Assembly (NCBI GenBank): GCA_902589305.1
Contig: CACISL010000008.1
Span: forward strand, 1 to 60,845
DNA length: 60,845 nt
Direction: 5' to 3'
Source: an uncultured Pelagibacteraceae bacterium
GTDB lineage: Bacteria; Pseudomonadota; Alphaproteobacteria; Pelagibacterales; Pelagibacteraceae
How positions within the stretch are numbered: the stretch's first letter is position 1; every line of letters begins with the position of its first letter. Both the position numbers and the translations under genes were made by a program. A model generated the notes under the pieces. That model saw only the letters and a program-made list of their open reading frames with translations. It was not told the origin of the DNA and did no database searches. Positions 1 through 7,579 of this stretch are shown here, piece after piece.

Positions 1-394
1 AAGAAAATTTATAGATGTTTTGGAGCCAGCAGAAGAACCAAAAAAAGGAAAAGGTTTATATTTCATGGATACTTCTTCAGCAGCAGCAGAATGCGTTACA
101 CTTCAAGCTGCTGGCGGATTTAACATTCATCTTTTCCCAACTGGACAAGGAAATATTATAGGAAATCCCATAGAACCAGTAGTAAAACTTACCGCAAACC
201 CTTTAACAGCTAAATTAATGAGTGAACATGTTGACTGTGATGTTTCAAAAATTTTATCACGAGAAATGAATCTTGATCAAGCAGGTGATAAATTAATTGA
301 AACAACTTTAAAAGTTGCTAATGGAAGATTAACATGTGCTGAAGCTTTGGGTCATAGAGAGTTTGTGATGACAAAGCTTTATAGAAGTGCCTAA
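1..394 (+). CDS. suyB: UxaA-family lyase C-terminus, probably sulfolactate sulfo-lyase large subunit (partial)
   Basis: The reading frame is open to the left edge and ends at a TAA at 392-394, so only about the last 130 residues are present. The segment [13 protein letters not shown], the [12 protein letters not shown] stretch before it and the ending [14 protein letters not shown] are typical of the UxaA/GarD/SuyB family of hydro-lyases and sulfo-lyases. As I recall the families, the wording is closer to SuyB, which cleaves 3-sulfolactate to pyruvate and sulfite, than to altronate or galactarate dehydratase. The neighbours support this: a sulfite-exporter-type gene follows convergently after 4 bp and a sulfite-oxidising apr operon lies beyond. 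The family is clear; the choice of SuyB over altronate dehydratase is inference, and the small subunit should lie just outside the window. Confidence 0.65.
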   Translation, partial: RKFIDVLEPAEEPKKGKGLYFMDTSSAAAECVTLQAAGGFNIHLFPTGQGNIIGNPIEPVVKLTANPLTAKLMSEHVDCDVSKILSREMNLDQAGDKLIETTLKVANGRLTCAEALGHREFVMTKLYRSA

Positions 395-398
395 AAAA

Positions 399-1502
399 CT
401 ATTTAACTGGGAATTTTACTTCTTCTTGTTTAGGTTTTTTTTGTCTTAAATCGTGAATAATTTTTCTAAACCAAGCCATTAACGCTCCTAGCACCACTGC
501 AAGTATAATTGCAAAAGCTCCATACAAGAAAGGTGCTTCATTAGAAATTTTTACAATAAATTCTGCTAAGCTATTTAATTCAGGAGCATCAACTTTGCTT
601 CCATTGAATCCTGTTTTTTCTCTGAAGAAAGAGTCATAAGCAATCGCAATAGCGACTGTTATTAAAAGCATTGCAAATAAAGATTTAAGCTCATTGCTAT
701 CTAGAAATTGACCAATCTTTTGTCCAACTTGTACTCCAACAATTGAGCCAAGTATTAAAGGAACCACTAAAAAAAGATCAATCGTACCATAATTAAATGA
801 ATGTAAGATTGTTACGACTGCACTAATAAAAACTGTAACAAACAAAGAAGTGCCTGGGATTAATTTTACTGGCATTCCAATAATATAAATCATTGCTGGA
901 ACCATTAAGAACGCACCACCAATCCCCATCATTGAAGCAACGAAACCTACTATAAAACCTAATAATATTGGTGTAAATGCACTTTCATATAATCCAGACT
1001 TATTAAACCTCATTCTTAAAGGTAGGCCTTGAAGCCAATTATGATCGTGTAATTTTTTTTTAATTTTGGTTTTTGATTTTAATCGATTTCTTTCTTTAAT
1101 ACCCTCGATTAACATAAGAGTTCCAACCATAGCTAAAAGGTACATGTACAATAATGAAATTATTAAGCTTATTTTTCCAATTTCTGAAAAAAAAGTAAAT
1201 GTCATAATACCGATTATAGTTCCTACCACTCCGCCTGAAACTATCATTAATCCCATTTTATAATCTAAAGTTTTTTTATACCAATGAGTTAATGAGCCTG
1301 AGACAGATGTTGCAAGAATATTATTAACTTCATTTGGTACAGCATACACAGGAGGTATACCCATGAAGATAAGAAAAGGAGTCATTAGAAAACCTCCCCC
1401 TACGCCGAACAAGCCAGATAGTACTCCAACTGCTAAACTTAAAAATAAAAGAAGAAAAATATCTATATTTACTTGAGCAATAGGAAGATAAATTTCGAGC
1501 AT
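399..1502 (-). CDS. TSUP (TauE/SafE-type) sulfite or anion exporter
   Basis: A 367-residue polytopic membrane protein of the sulfite exporter TauE/SafE family. It has the two-fold repeated glycine-rich signature of this family: GLFGVGGGFLMTP near residue 30 and a matching SMMGIGGAFLMVP near residue 190, each followed by further membrane segments. A charged linker (residues about 130-165) separates the halves and the C-terminus is basic. Proteins of this family move sulfite, sulfonates or other small anions. It is the last gene of the minus-strand apr operon, and its stop faces the stop of the SuyB-like gene 4 bp away. Export of excess sulfite is the natural reading, since sulfite is made by SuyB and used by AprBA. 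Substrate not proven by sequence. Confidence 0.85.
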   Translation of the reverse strand: MLEIYLPIAQVNIDIFLLLFLSLAVGVLSGLFGVGGGFLMTPFLIFMGIPPVYAVPNEVNNILATSVSGSLTHWYKKTLDYKMGLMIVSGGVVGTIIGIMTFTFFSEIGKISLIISLLYMYLLAMVGTLMLIEGIKERNRLKSKTKIKKKLHDHNWLQGLPLRMRFNKSGLYESAFTPILLGFIVGFVASMMGIGGAFLMVPAMIYIIGMPVKLIPGTSLFVTVFISAVVTILHSFNYGTIDLFLVVPLILGSIVGVQVGQKIGQFLDSNELKSLFAMLLITVAIAIAYDSFFREKTGFNGSKVDAPELNSLAEFIVKISNEAPFLYGAFAIILAVVLGALMAWFRKIIHDLRQKKPKQEEVKFPVK

Positions 1503-1541
1503 AAATATTAGCAGTATGCCTGAAATATTAAGTTGTCAATA

Positions 1542-1892
1542 TTAATAAATAGTTGCTCCAAAGACTTTTACTACGTCCCCCTCTAATCCCAGAACTAATC
1601 TACCAAGAAACTCACCAGATACAGTATTGCTTTTTTGTTTATAAAGAACCGTAATGAACTTGTCTCTTCTAATACATCCTAAAAACTCTTGTTTTTCTGA
1701 CAAACTTGTAAGTAATTTGTTATTCGCCCATTGCTTTCCAAGTTCGACTTCATTAGCTCCGTAGAGCATTTGAGATGAAAAATCTTTTGTAAAACTACCG
1801 TAATCTTTATTATTTGATGACCTTACTAAGTTTTCCCATATAGGATTAGCTATTTTGGTGATCTCATCATCACTTTTATCTAACAAGTTCAT
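1542..1892 (-). CDS. small conserved protein of the apr operon, function unknown
   Basis: A 116-residue soluble protein without signal peptide or membrane segment. It sits between aprA (9 bp upstream) and the TauE-type exporter, on the same strand and surely co-transcribed. The first half is acidic and helical in character; the second half reads like alternating strands (FITVLYKQ, GEFLGRLVLGLEGDVVKVFGATIY), which suggests a small alpha+beta fold of the SnoaL/NTF2 size class, but I do not recognise the family. There is one cysteine (in FLGCIRR). Given its place it may assist APS reductase or sulfite handling, which is guilt by association only. Confidence 0.7.
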   Translation of the reverse strand: MNLLDKSDDEITKIANPIWENLVRSSNNKDYGSFTKDFSSQMLYGANEVELGKQWANNKLLTSLSEKQEFLGCIRRDKFITVLYKQKSNTVSGEFLGRLVLGLEGDVVKVFGATIY

Positions 1893-1901
1893 GTGGATGT
1901 T

Positions 1902-3761
1902 TTATGAGGCTTTTTTCTCTTTTTCGTTTCCAACTATGTGATATACAGGCATTTTTTCTAAACTAAATTTTCCAGTTTTTGGATCTCTACGTGAGACAGT
2001 TAAACAATGCCAATTTTCATCATCTAATTTTAACTTATCTCCTCGATAATAATATCCAGGCCATCTGGTTTCTTCTCTAAAAAGTGTATGTTCAGTTACA
2101 CATTGAGAAGTTAGAGTTCTATGCTTTAATTCCCAAGCTCTCATAAGCTGATGGTAGTCTTCTGCTCCTACATTTTCCAAATCTTCTTGTAGCCAATCTA
2201 GAAGCTCTAAACCTTTTTTAAGTAAATTGTCATTAGTCATATAATTCGCAGTAATTCCGCCAACGTACTCATCCATTATTTTTTGAAGTCTCTGCAATCC
2301 TTGGATAGGTGAAATGTAACTTGGAGAAACTGTCCCTCCAGTAATCTCGTTCCTATTTACAGTATAATTATCTAAAGGTTTGAAAATAATTTCTCTTAAT
2401 TCATCGCATTGTTTATCAGAAACTTTTAGATCATTAGCTTTTTGATCTTCTATGTATTTTACCGCCGCTTTAGCCGCTAGTCTTCCTTCAGTAAAAGATC
2501 CTGATGAAAATTTATGTGCGCTTCCTCCAACTGTATCTCCTGCTCCAAATAATCCATCGACCGTTGTCATTCTATTATAACCCCAGAAATATTCTTTTGG
2601 AGATATATCCTCTGGGCCGCTTACCCATGCTCCTGAGCAAGTTGCATGAGATCCCATAACGTAGGGCTCTGAAGTAGTAAGCTCAGGATTTGTATATTTC
2701 GGATCAATGTTTTGTGAAGCCCAAACAACTGCTTGACCAACAGTCATGCCTAAAAAGTTTTCCCAACCTACTGTTTCTAGGTGTGGATCTTGGAATGCTT
2801 CTTTTGTTACCATGTGTATTGGTCCACCACCTGCCATTACTTCTTGAATAAAAGCATGATTTCTAAGACACGTTGGTACAGGATGATGATCAATATATTC
2901 ACCAACTAATTTCTTTGTTTGATCGTACCATTTTTTTTCATAATTTTCGCCATTGGCATTTTGAGTATAAGTTTTTAAATGTAAGAAATATGCTCCAACA
3001 GGTCCATACCCATCTTTAAATCTACATAATACAATTCTATTTTCCATTTGGGTCATTTTTGCACCTGCTGCAATCGGTAATGCATAAGCAGATCCATTAC
3101 TCCAAGGAGCATACCAAGTTCTACCCATGCCCTCTCCTACTGCTCTTGGTTTAAAAATGTGTGAAGCTCCGCCAGCGGCAACTATAACTGTTTTTGCTTT
3201 AAACACATGGTAATCTCCTGTTCTCATATTAAAACCAACAGCTCCGCCAACTCTATTTTCTTTATTCTCATCCATTAATAAATGAGTAACCATTATTCTG
3301 TTATATATTTTATCAGCAGATTTTTTTGCAGCTTCAGCAACAATTGGTTTATAGCTTTCACCATGAATCATTATTTGCCATTTTCCCTCTCTTTGATATC
3401 TTCCAGTTTTTTTATCTTTCATCATTGGAAGTCCCCATTCATCAAACATGTGTACAGTTGAATCTACGTGACGAGCCATGTCGTAACCTAAGTCCTCTCT
3501 TACAAGTCCCATTAGATCATTTCTTGCGTATCTTACATGGTCTTCAGGTTGGTTTTCATTCCATCTCATCCCCATATAACAATTAATTGCATAAAGTCCT
3601 TGAGCTACTGCCCCGCTTCTATCAATGTTTGCCTTTTCTACACAAATTATTTTTAAATCTCTGCCCCAATGTCTAGCTTCAAATGTTGCACCAGTGCCAG
3701 CCATGCCTCCGCCAACAACTAGAACATCGCAATTTTCGTAAACTGTTTTATTTTTAGGCAT
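1902..3761 (-). CDS. aprA: adenylylsulfate reductase alpha subunit AprA (FAD)
   Basis: A 619-residue flavoprotein of the fumarate reductase/AprA family. The N-terminal dinucleotide-binding motif LVVGGGMAGTGA (about residues 14-25) binds FAD, and the late FGAGDTVGGSAHKFSSGSF segment is the usual second FAD contact. Length fits AprA. The enzyme interconverts sulfite plus AMP with adenosine 5'-phosphosulfate (APS) in the cytoplasm with AprB. No dsr, reverse-dsr or sox genes are near, so the likely direction is oxidation of sulfite, as proposed for SAR11 aprBA. The ATG overlaps the aprB stop by one base (TAATG), so the two subunits are translationally coupled. Confidence 0.95.
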   Translation of the reverse strand: MPKNKTVYENCDVLVVGGGMAGTGATFEARHWGRDLKIICVEKANIDRSGAVAQGLYAINCYMGMRWNENQPEDHVRYARNDLMGLVREDLGYDMARHVDSTVHMFDEWGLPMMKDKKTGRYQREGKWQIMIHGESYKPIVAEAAKKSADKIYNRIMVTHLLMDENKENRVGGAVGFNMRTGDYHVFKAKTVIVAAGGASHIFKPRAVGEGMGRTWYAPWSNGSAYALPIAAGAKMTQMENRIVLCRFKDGYGPVGAYFLHLKTYTQNANGENYEKKWYDQTKKLVGEYIDHHPVPTCLRNHAFIQEVMAGGGPIHMVTKEAFQDPHLETVGWENFLGMTVGQAVVWASQNIDPKYTNPELTTSEPYVMGSHATCSGAWVSGPEDISPKEYFWGYNRMTTVDGLFGAGDTVGGSAHKFSSGSFTEGRLAAKAAVKYIEDQKANDLKVSDKQCDELREIIFKPLDNYTVNRNEITGGTVSPSYISPIQGLQRLQKIMDEYVGGITANYMTNDNLLKKGLELLDWLQEDLENVGAEDYHQLMRAWELKHRTLTSQCVTEHTLFREETRWPGYYYRGDKLKLDDENWHCLTVSRRDPKTGKFSLEKMPVYHIVGNEKEKKAS

Positions 3762-4231
3762 TAATAATAAACACCTTTTTTAAATGAGTCTTTACTGATT
3801 GTTGGTAGATCCTTTTTAGTGTCTAAACCTTCAGGTTCTGAATATAAAACTTGAGAGTTCATTTCACCCTGTCTTGGTTTATCGCCTTCAGCAAGTTTTG
3901 GAATAAATTTTCCCCATGGTTTTGTAGTTATAGGTGAAACGAAATTTTTTTCAGTTCCATTTCTGAATTTAATTTTCCAAGAAATAGTTCCTTTTTCTTC
4001 TTCTCTTCTAACTCGAACACTATGACCCATTGGCGCAAAATCTGCGTAACCTCTTACATCTATTGCATGATTAGGACAAGCCTTGACACATGAATAACAT
4101 TCCCAGCAAAAGTTTGGTTCAATGTTTTTAGCTCTTCTTATAGTCTCATCTATATGCATTATATCTGATGGACAGATATCTACGCAATGACCGCAACCAT
4201 CGCATCTAGTCATATAAACAAATGTTGACAT
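3761..4231 (-). CDS. aprB: adenylylsulfate reductase beta subunit AprB (two 4Fe-4S)
   Basis: A 156-residue ferredoxin-like protein. Two complete [4Fe-4S] ligand sets are visible: Cys10, 13, 16 and 20, then Cys42, 45, 48 and 52, both in the C-x2-C-x2-C-x3-CP pattern. The rest (to residue 156) is the AprB tail that wraps around AprA. It passes electrons between the AprA flavin and a membrane partner, here probably the product of the gene just upstream. The stop overlaps the aprA start by one base. A 67-bp gap separates it from the upstream membrane-anchor gene; this gap shows no clear terminator. Confidence 0.95.
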   Translation of the reverse strand: MSTFVYMTRCDGCGHCVDICPSDIMHIDETIRRAKNIEPNFCWECYSCVKACPNHAIDVRGYADFAPMGHSVRVRREEEKGTISWKIKFRNGTEKNFVSPITTKPWGKFIPKLAEGDKPRQGEMNSQVLYSEPEGLDTKKDLPTISKDSFKKGVYY

Positions 4232-4298
4232 TAACTTTTTACCTCGATTTTTTTTATATTAATAAATGGCTTTAATCTAGTTTTAAATTTCATAATTC

Positions 4299-5090
4299 TT
4301 AATAATGTTTTGGCTCTTCCCTTTTAATTCCTAATCCGAACTGCTCAGGGGCATCAGCCGGTGGAGGCAAATTGTCTCTAGAACCGTCAGCCTCAGCTAA
4401 ATTTTTTTGAATGGCTGCGCCAGGCTTATAAAACATATGTGCAAACTTAGACCAATAAACTCCTCCAAATAAAACTAAGTTAGAAATAATGAAAAGAGTA
4501 AAAAAAAGATAACTTAGTAAACTAAGTTCTGCAGTTTGTGTGAACGACCAAGCTAAACCAAAAGTTGCGCAGGCTAGTAACGCCAAAACAAATAAATCAG
4601 CAGTTATAATTCTATACCAAGGGTGAGCTTCAGCAGATACATCAACTCTTAAGAAAAACCAAAACCAATACCCTCCTAGACATGTCATAATTGCTCCTAT
4701 ATGCCAAATGATCGGAATATATGAAGGAGCAACAGTTCCATCAGAGTATTTAAAAATTAAAACAACTGAGCCTATCCAAAAAATAATTGTCCCGTACATT
4801 CCTAAGACATGTGCTAGCCTCCTTTTCCCCCATCCTAATTCTGAGGTAGTGGCGATGTCGTGTGCTACTGTTTTTAAAATTACTGCTGTTTTTTTTCCAA
4901 CAGTTAGCTCATTTTTAGCAGACTTTTTTGCTTTTTGAGCGTTTCTAAAAAAGTAAATAACATTTTTTTTATGCAACATATCTAAACCAGTTCCAAAAAT
5001 TATTAAAAGAACCATAGCAATAACAAAGTACTGCATTAAAAAAGCTGGAATTACTGTTGCTAGATCCGCAAAAGGATTAATTGATAACAT
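4299..5090 (-). CDS. aprM: AprM-like membrane anchor for APS reductase
   Basis: A 263-residue integral membrane protein with about five hydrophobic helices (near residues 10-32, 98-118, 125-148, 160-182, 188-212) and a soluble, proline-rich C-terminal tail. Histidines in or next to helices (RRLAHVLG, IIWHIG, SKFAHMF) could ligate heme b as in NarI/DsrM/QmoC-type quinone-interacting subunits. It lies directly upstream of aprB, where sulfur oxidisers often carry aprM. Role by inference: to take electrons from AprB to quinone during sulfite oxidation. The family assignment rests on topology and place rather than on a unique motif. The N-terminus (MLSINPFADLATVIP) is plausible with no better start. 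Confidence 0.75.
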   Translation of the reverse strand: MLSINPFADLATVIPAFLMQYFVIAMVLLIIFGTGLDMLHKKNVIYFFRNAQKAKKSAKNELTVGKKTAVILKTVAHDIATTSELGWGKRRLAHVLGMYGTIIFWIGSVVLIFKYSDGTVAPSYIPIIWHIGAIMTCLGGYWFWFFLRVDVSAEAHPWYRIITADLFVLALLACATFGLAWSFTQTAELSLLSYLFFTLFIISNLVLFGGVYWSKFAHMFYKPGAAIQKNLAEADGSRDNLPPPADAPEQFGLGIKREEPKHY

Positions 5091-5142
5091 AGGCGATTCT
5101 TAAAGGTTTGATTTAAAGAGGTCAAGTGAGAACATATCTCAT

Positions 5143-5523
5143 TTATTTAAGTTTGCCCTCTTTTCTCATTTGCTCTCTAATTTTGGTAGCTGAAATTTGT
5201 TGAGTCTTCTCATCTAAAACAATCTCTTCTATTTTATAGCCTACTCCTCTTCCATAACAAATATTTGTAATATTTGGGACTAGAGTAATTTTAATTCGAT
5301 TTTTATAATCTTTGAGTGCATTAAAAATATTTTTTTTAACTGTTTCAAAATCAAAAGGGTTATCATCAACCCCTTTGACATCTCTTACCATAATATTGAC
5401 TTGCCCAGTTTTTTTTAAGATTTCCTCAAAAAGCTTTTGATGTCCAGCATGCCAAGGTTGCCATCGACCTAACATTTGAGCTGTAGGATTTTTATTATCC
5501 CAGACATGATTATCATTCTTCAT
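5143..5523 (-). CDS. small HxGH-type nucleotidyltransferase of the apr operon
   Basis: A 126-residue protein built on a minimal nucleotidyltransferase Rossmann fold. It has the nucleotide-binding motif GRWQPWHAGH (HAGH at residues 25-28) and the closing ISATKIR motif (residues 110-116), the two hallmarks of the cytidylyltransferase-like superfamily that also contains NadD, CoaD and ATP sulfurylase. Much shorter than ATP sulfurylase (about 390 or more residues). It sits 52 bp upstream of the aprM-like gene. Possibly it handles APS or another adenylate in the sulfite-oxidation pathway; some genomes label similar genes adenylylsulfate kinase, but there is no P-loop GxxGxGKS here, so that label would be wrong. 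Substrate unknown. Confidence 0.8.
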   Translation of the reverse strand: MKNDNHVWDNKNPTAQMLGRWQPWHAGHQKLFEEILKKTGQVNIMVRDVKGVDDNPFDFETVKKNIFNALKDYKNRIKITLVPNITNICYGRGVGYKIEEIVLDEKTQQISATKIREQMRKEGKLK

Positions 5524-5545
5524 TTGATAGTTTAGCTATCGAAGT

Positions 5546-6217
5546 TTAAGCCGCAATAGTTTGCAATTTATGCTTAGAAGTCATACCGCTTAAGAAATTC
5601 CAAAGATATCTAGCAGTTAATAAAGAAGCTGTTTCTGCTTTCTCCTGCTCTTCTCTAGATAAACTGTCTAATAATTTTTCACACTCTGCTCTATGAATCA
5701 CATCAGCTGATTTATGTGCTTCGAAAAATTCAAGTCCCTCTTTAGAGCTTACTCCATAGAATTTTTTTAATCCTTGTATTTTCGTTTCTGCAATTTCAGG
5801 TATTTGTCTTTCATAAGTATATAATGAAGCAAGACCTTCTGCATATGATTTTCTTGCTTGAGCAAAAAAATTATCAATCATATCTTTTGTGAACCAATCA
5901 AGTTTTACTTTTTCAATTTCCTTTTCGTCAGCGCCTAAAGCTTTAGCAAAATTTTTCCATAGTTTAGGATGGTCCCCATCTTTATTTTCTTCGTCTTGAA
6001 GATTTTCTAAAAGAATTCTTCTTTTTTCAATATCTTCACAAATAGAATGTGTAGCACTAATATATCTTGGAAACGCTTTTACATGCTGATAATACTGTTC
6101 TGCATAATCTTTAATAATTTCTCTATTTAATTTTCCTTCGTTCCAGTAGATTTGATAAAACGGATGTTTTAATAAATGAAACTTGTCTAGTTTTGTTCCT
6201 AGTTCTTTTGAAAACAT
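5546..6217 (-). CDS. CADD-family protein, likely self-sacrificing p-aminobenzoate synthase
   Basis: A 223-residue all-helical protein of the heme-oxygenase-like TenA/PqqC superfamily, subgroup CADD. Metal ligands match the pattern I recall from Chlamydia CADD with a near constant offset: Glu76 and His83 (in DEENKDGDHP), Glu136 (TYERQIP), His168, Asp172 and His175 (HKSADVIH). Lys146 (ETKIQGL) matches the lysine used in pABA formation, and tyrosines at 38, 42 and 43 could supply the sacrificed side chain. CADD-type proteins make p-aminobenzoate for folate from their own tyrosine. First gene of the apr-operon strand, 22 bp before the nucleotidyltransferase, so probably co-transcribed. Function is inference from family; no pabABC genes are in this window. 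Confidence 0.8.
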   Translation of the reverse strand: MFSKELGTKLDKFHLLKHPFYQIYWNEGKLNREIIKDYAEQYYQHVKAFPRYISATHSICEDIEKRRILLENLQDEENKDGDHPKLWKNFAKALGADEKEIEKVKLDWFTKDMIDNFFAQARKSYAEGLASLYTYERQIPEIAETKIQGLKKFYGVSSKEGLEFFEAHKSADVIHRAECEKLLDSLSREEQEKAETASLLTARYLWNFLSGMTSKHKLQTIAA

Positions 6218-6309
6218 TTTTGCTCCTTTTTGTTATTTTGAAGTCTTTCTTAACTATAAAGTATTTGATTTAAAAATTATCCACACTTTTTAGTTGAGTA
6301 TTTTAGATG

Positions 6310-6337
6310 TTCACGTTTTGATTCACTTTTGATTCAC
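6310..6337. repeat. three phased direct repeats (TTCAC) upstream of the CADD-apr operon
   Basis: The pentamer TTCAC occurs at 6310-6314, 6322-6326 and 6333-6337, that is at 12- and 11-bp steps, close to one helical turn. The last two copies lie in an 11-bp unit repeated in tandem (TTTTGATTCAC). On the minus strand they read GTGAA, about 95-125 bp before the CADD start codon in the only gap ahead of this operon. Such phasing is typical of a protein binding on one face of DNA. The factor is unknown. Confidence 0.4.
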
Positions 6338-6358
6338 TTTGGGACTCAAAATACAACC

Positions 6359-7579
6359 TTAAATGGTGTTATCCACACGTTCTATTCTTCTTTCGTCGAT
6401 TGGATAATGGACTAATGTTGCAAATATTGAGAGGGCTATAGCCATGTACCACGCATAATCATAGCTTCCATACATATCAAAAAAATATCCACCAAGAAAT
6501 GCCCCAGCGAAAGCTCCAAATTGATGACATAAAAAAACAATACCAAACAAAGTACTTAAGTATTTAGTTCCAAAAATTTGGGCAACTATTCCATTAGTTG
6601 GAGGAACAGTTGAAAGCCATAATAATCCGAAACTTACACCAAAAATTATTGAATTTAACATTGATGGTGGGGAAAAAATGAAGATAAAAATGCTTACCGC
6701 TCTTAAAAAATAAAGAATGCTTAGCAAATTCTTTTTCTTATATTTGGTACCAAGATAACCCATACCTAAAGTACCAAAAATATTGAAAAATCCAATTAAT
6801 GCTAAAATAATAGTTGCTGACCATCCAGCCATGCCTCTATCTTGCATATATCCAGGAATATGAGTTCCAACTAAAGTTATTTGAAAACCGCAAACAAAAA
6901 AGCCTAAAACTAAAAGCACATATCCTTTGTGAGAAAAAGCTTCTTTTATTGCTGAAAAAAAAGTTTGGTCTCTGTCTGCTTGAGATGAGTTAATTACCGT
7001 CTTTGAAGGAAATAAAAAAAGTGAAACTATAAGACCAATAACTATAAAAATCATAAAGTATTTTAAAGTCTGCTCCCAATCAAATTCTAATAAACTATAT
7101 TTAGTTAAAAGAGGAGACAAGAAATACCCGACGGAGGCTGCAGCGGTAACTATCCCAGTCGCTATAGTTCTAGTTTCGTTTGGAAAATGTTTACCTACCT
7201 CTGAAACTGGAACACCGATTGCTGTAGCTCCTAAGGCAACACCAATCAAAACTCCAAGAGCTAACTGAAAATAAATTCCAGTATTTGGTCCAGAATACAA
7301 CATGAAGATACCTAAAGCGAAAATTATAAATCCAAGAAATACTGCTTTATTTCCCCCAAACTTATCTGCTAATAATCCAAAAATAGGTGCAAATATCCCC
7401 CAGAATAACATTTGTATCCCAATGGCTAAGCCAAATTCTGTTCTTGTAACACCCAGGCCTTTCTCAAAAGCATCAAAGAAAAGACCAAATGTTTGTCTTA
7501 GACCCATGGAAATCAAAATTACGCAACAAGCTGATGCCAAAACAATCAAAGCTAAATTATTAGGAAAAAATTTTTTCAC
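6359..7579 (-). CDS. MFS transporter, monocarboxylate/oxalate-formate type
   Basis: A 406-residue major facilitator protein with 12 predicted membrane helices. The inter-helix 2-3 signature GLLADKFGGNKAV (about residues 67-79) is the usual MFS motif. The overall look, with GLRQTFGLFFDAF near the N-terminus, is that of the oxalate/formate antiporter and monocarboxylate branch. The start is a GTG that overlaps the metC TAG by one base (TAGTG), so translation is coupled to metC. The substrate is not readable; coupling to cystathionine beta-lyase could point to a sulfur compound or a keto acid. Nothing suggests truncation. Confidence 0.85.
   Translation of the reverse strand: MKKFFPNNLALIVLASACCVILISMGLRQTFGLFFDAFEKGLGVTRTEFGLAIGIQMLFWGIFAPIFGLLADKFGGNKAVFLGFIIFALGIFMLYSGPNTGIYFQLALGVLIGVALGATAIGVPVSEVGKHFPNETRTIATGIVTAAASVGYFLSPLLTKYSLLEFDWEQTLKYFMIFIVIGLIVSLFLFPSKTVINSSQADRDQTFFSAIKEAFSHKGYVLLVLGFFVCGFQITLVGTHIPGYMQDRGMAGWSATIILALIGFFNIFGTLGMGYLGTKYKKKNLLSILYFLRAVSIFIFIFSPPSMLNSIIFGVSFGLLWLSTVPPTNGIVAQIFGTKYLSTLFGIVFLCHQFGAFAGAFLGGYFFDMYGSYDYAWYMAIALSIFATLVHYPIDERRIERVDNTI

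Noticed and set aside
5143-5523. Annotation of the small nucleotidyltransferase as adenylylsulfate kinase (CysC).
   Set aside because: CysC needs a P-loop GxxGxGK(S/T), which is absent; the HxGH and ISxTxxR motifs place it in a different superfamily.
6301-6340. The short tandem repeat as the start of a CRISPR array.
   Set aside because: Only three 5-bp cores with no spacer-sized units and no cas gene; better explained as a binding site.
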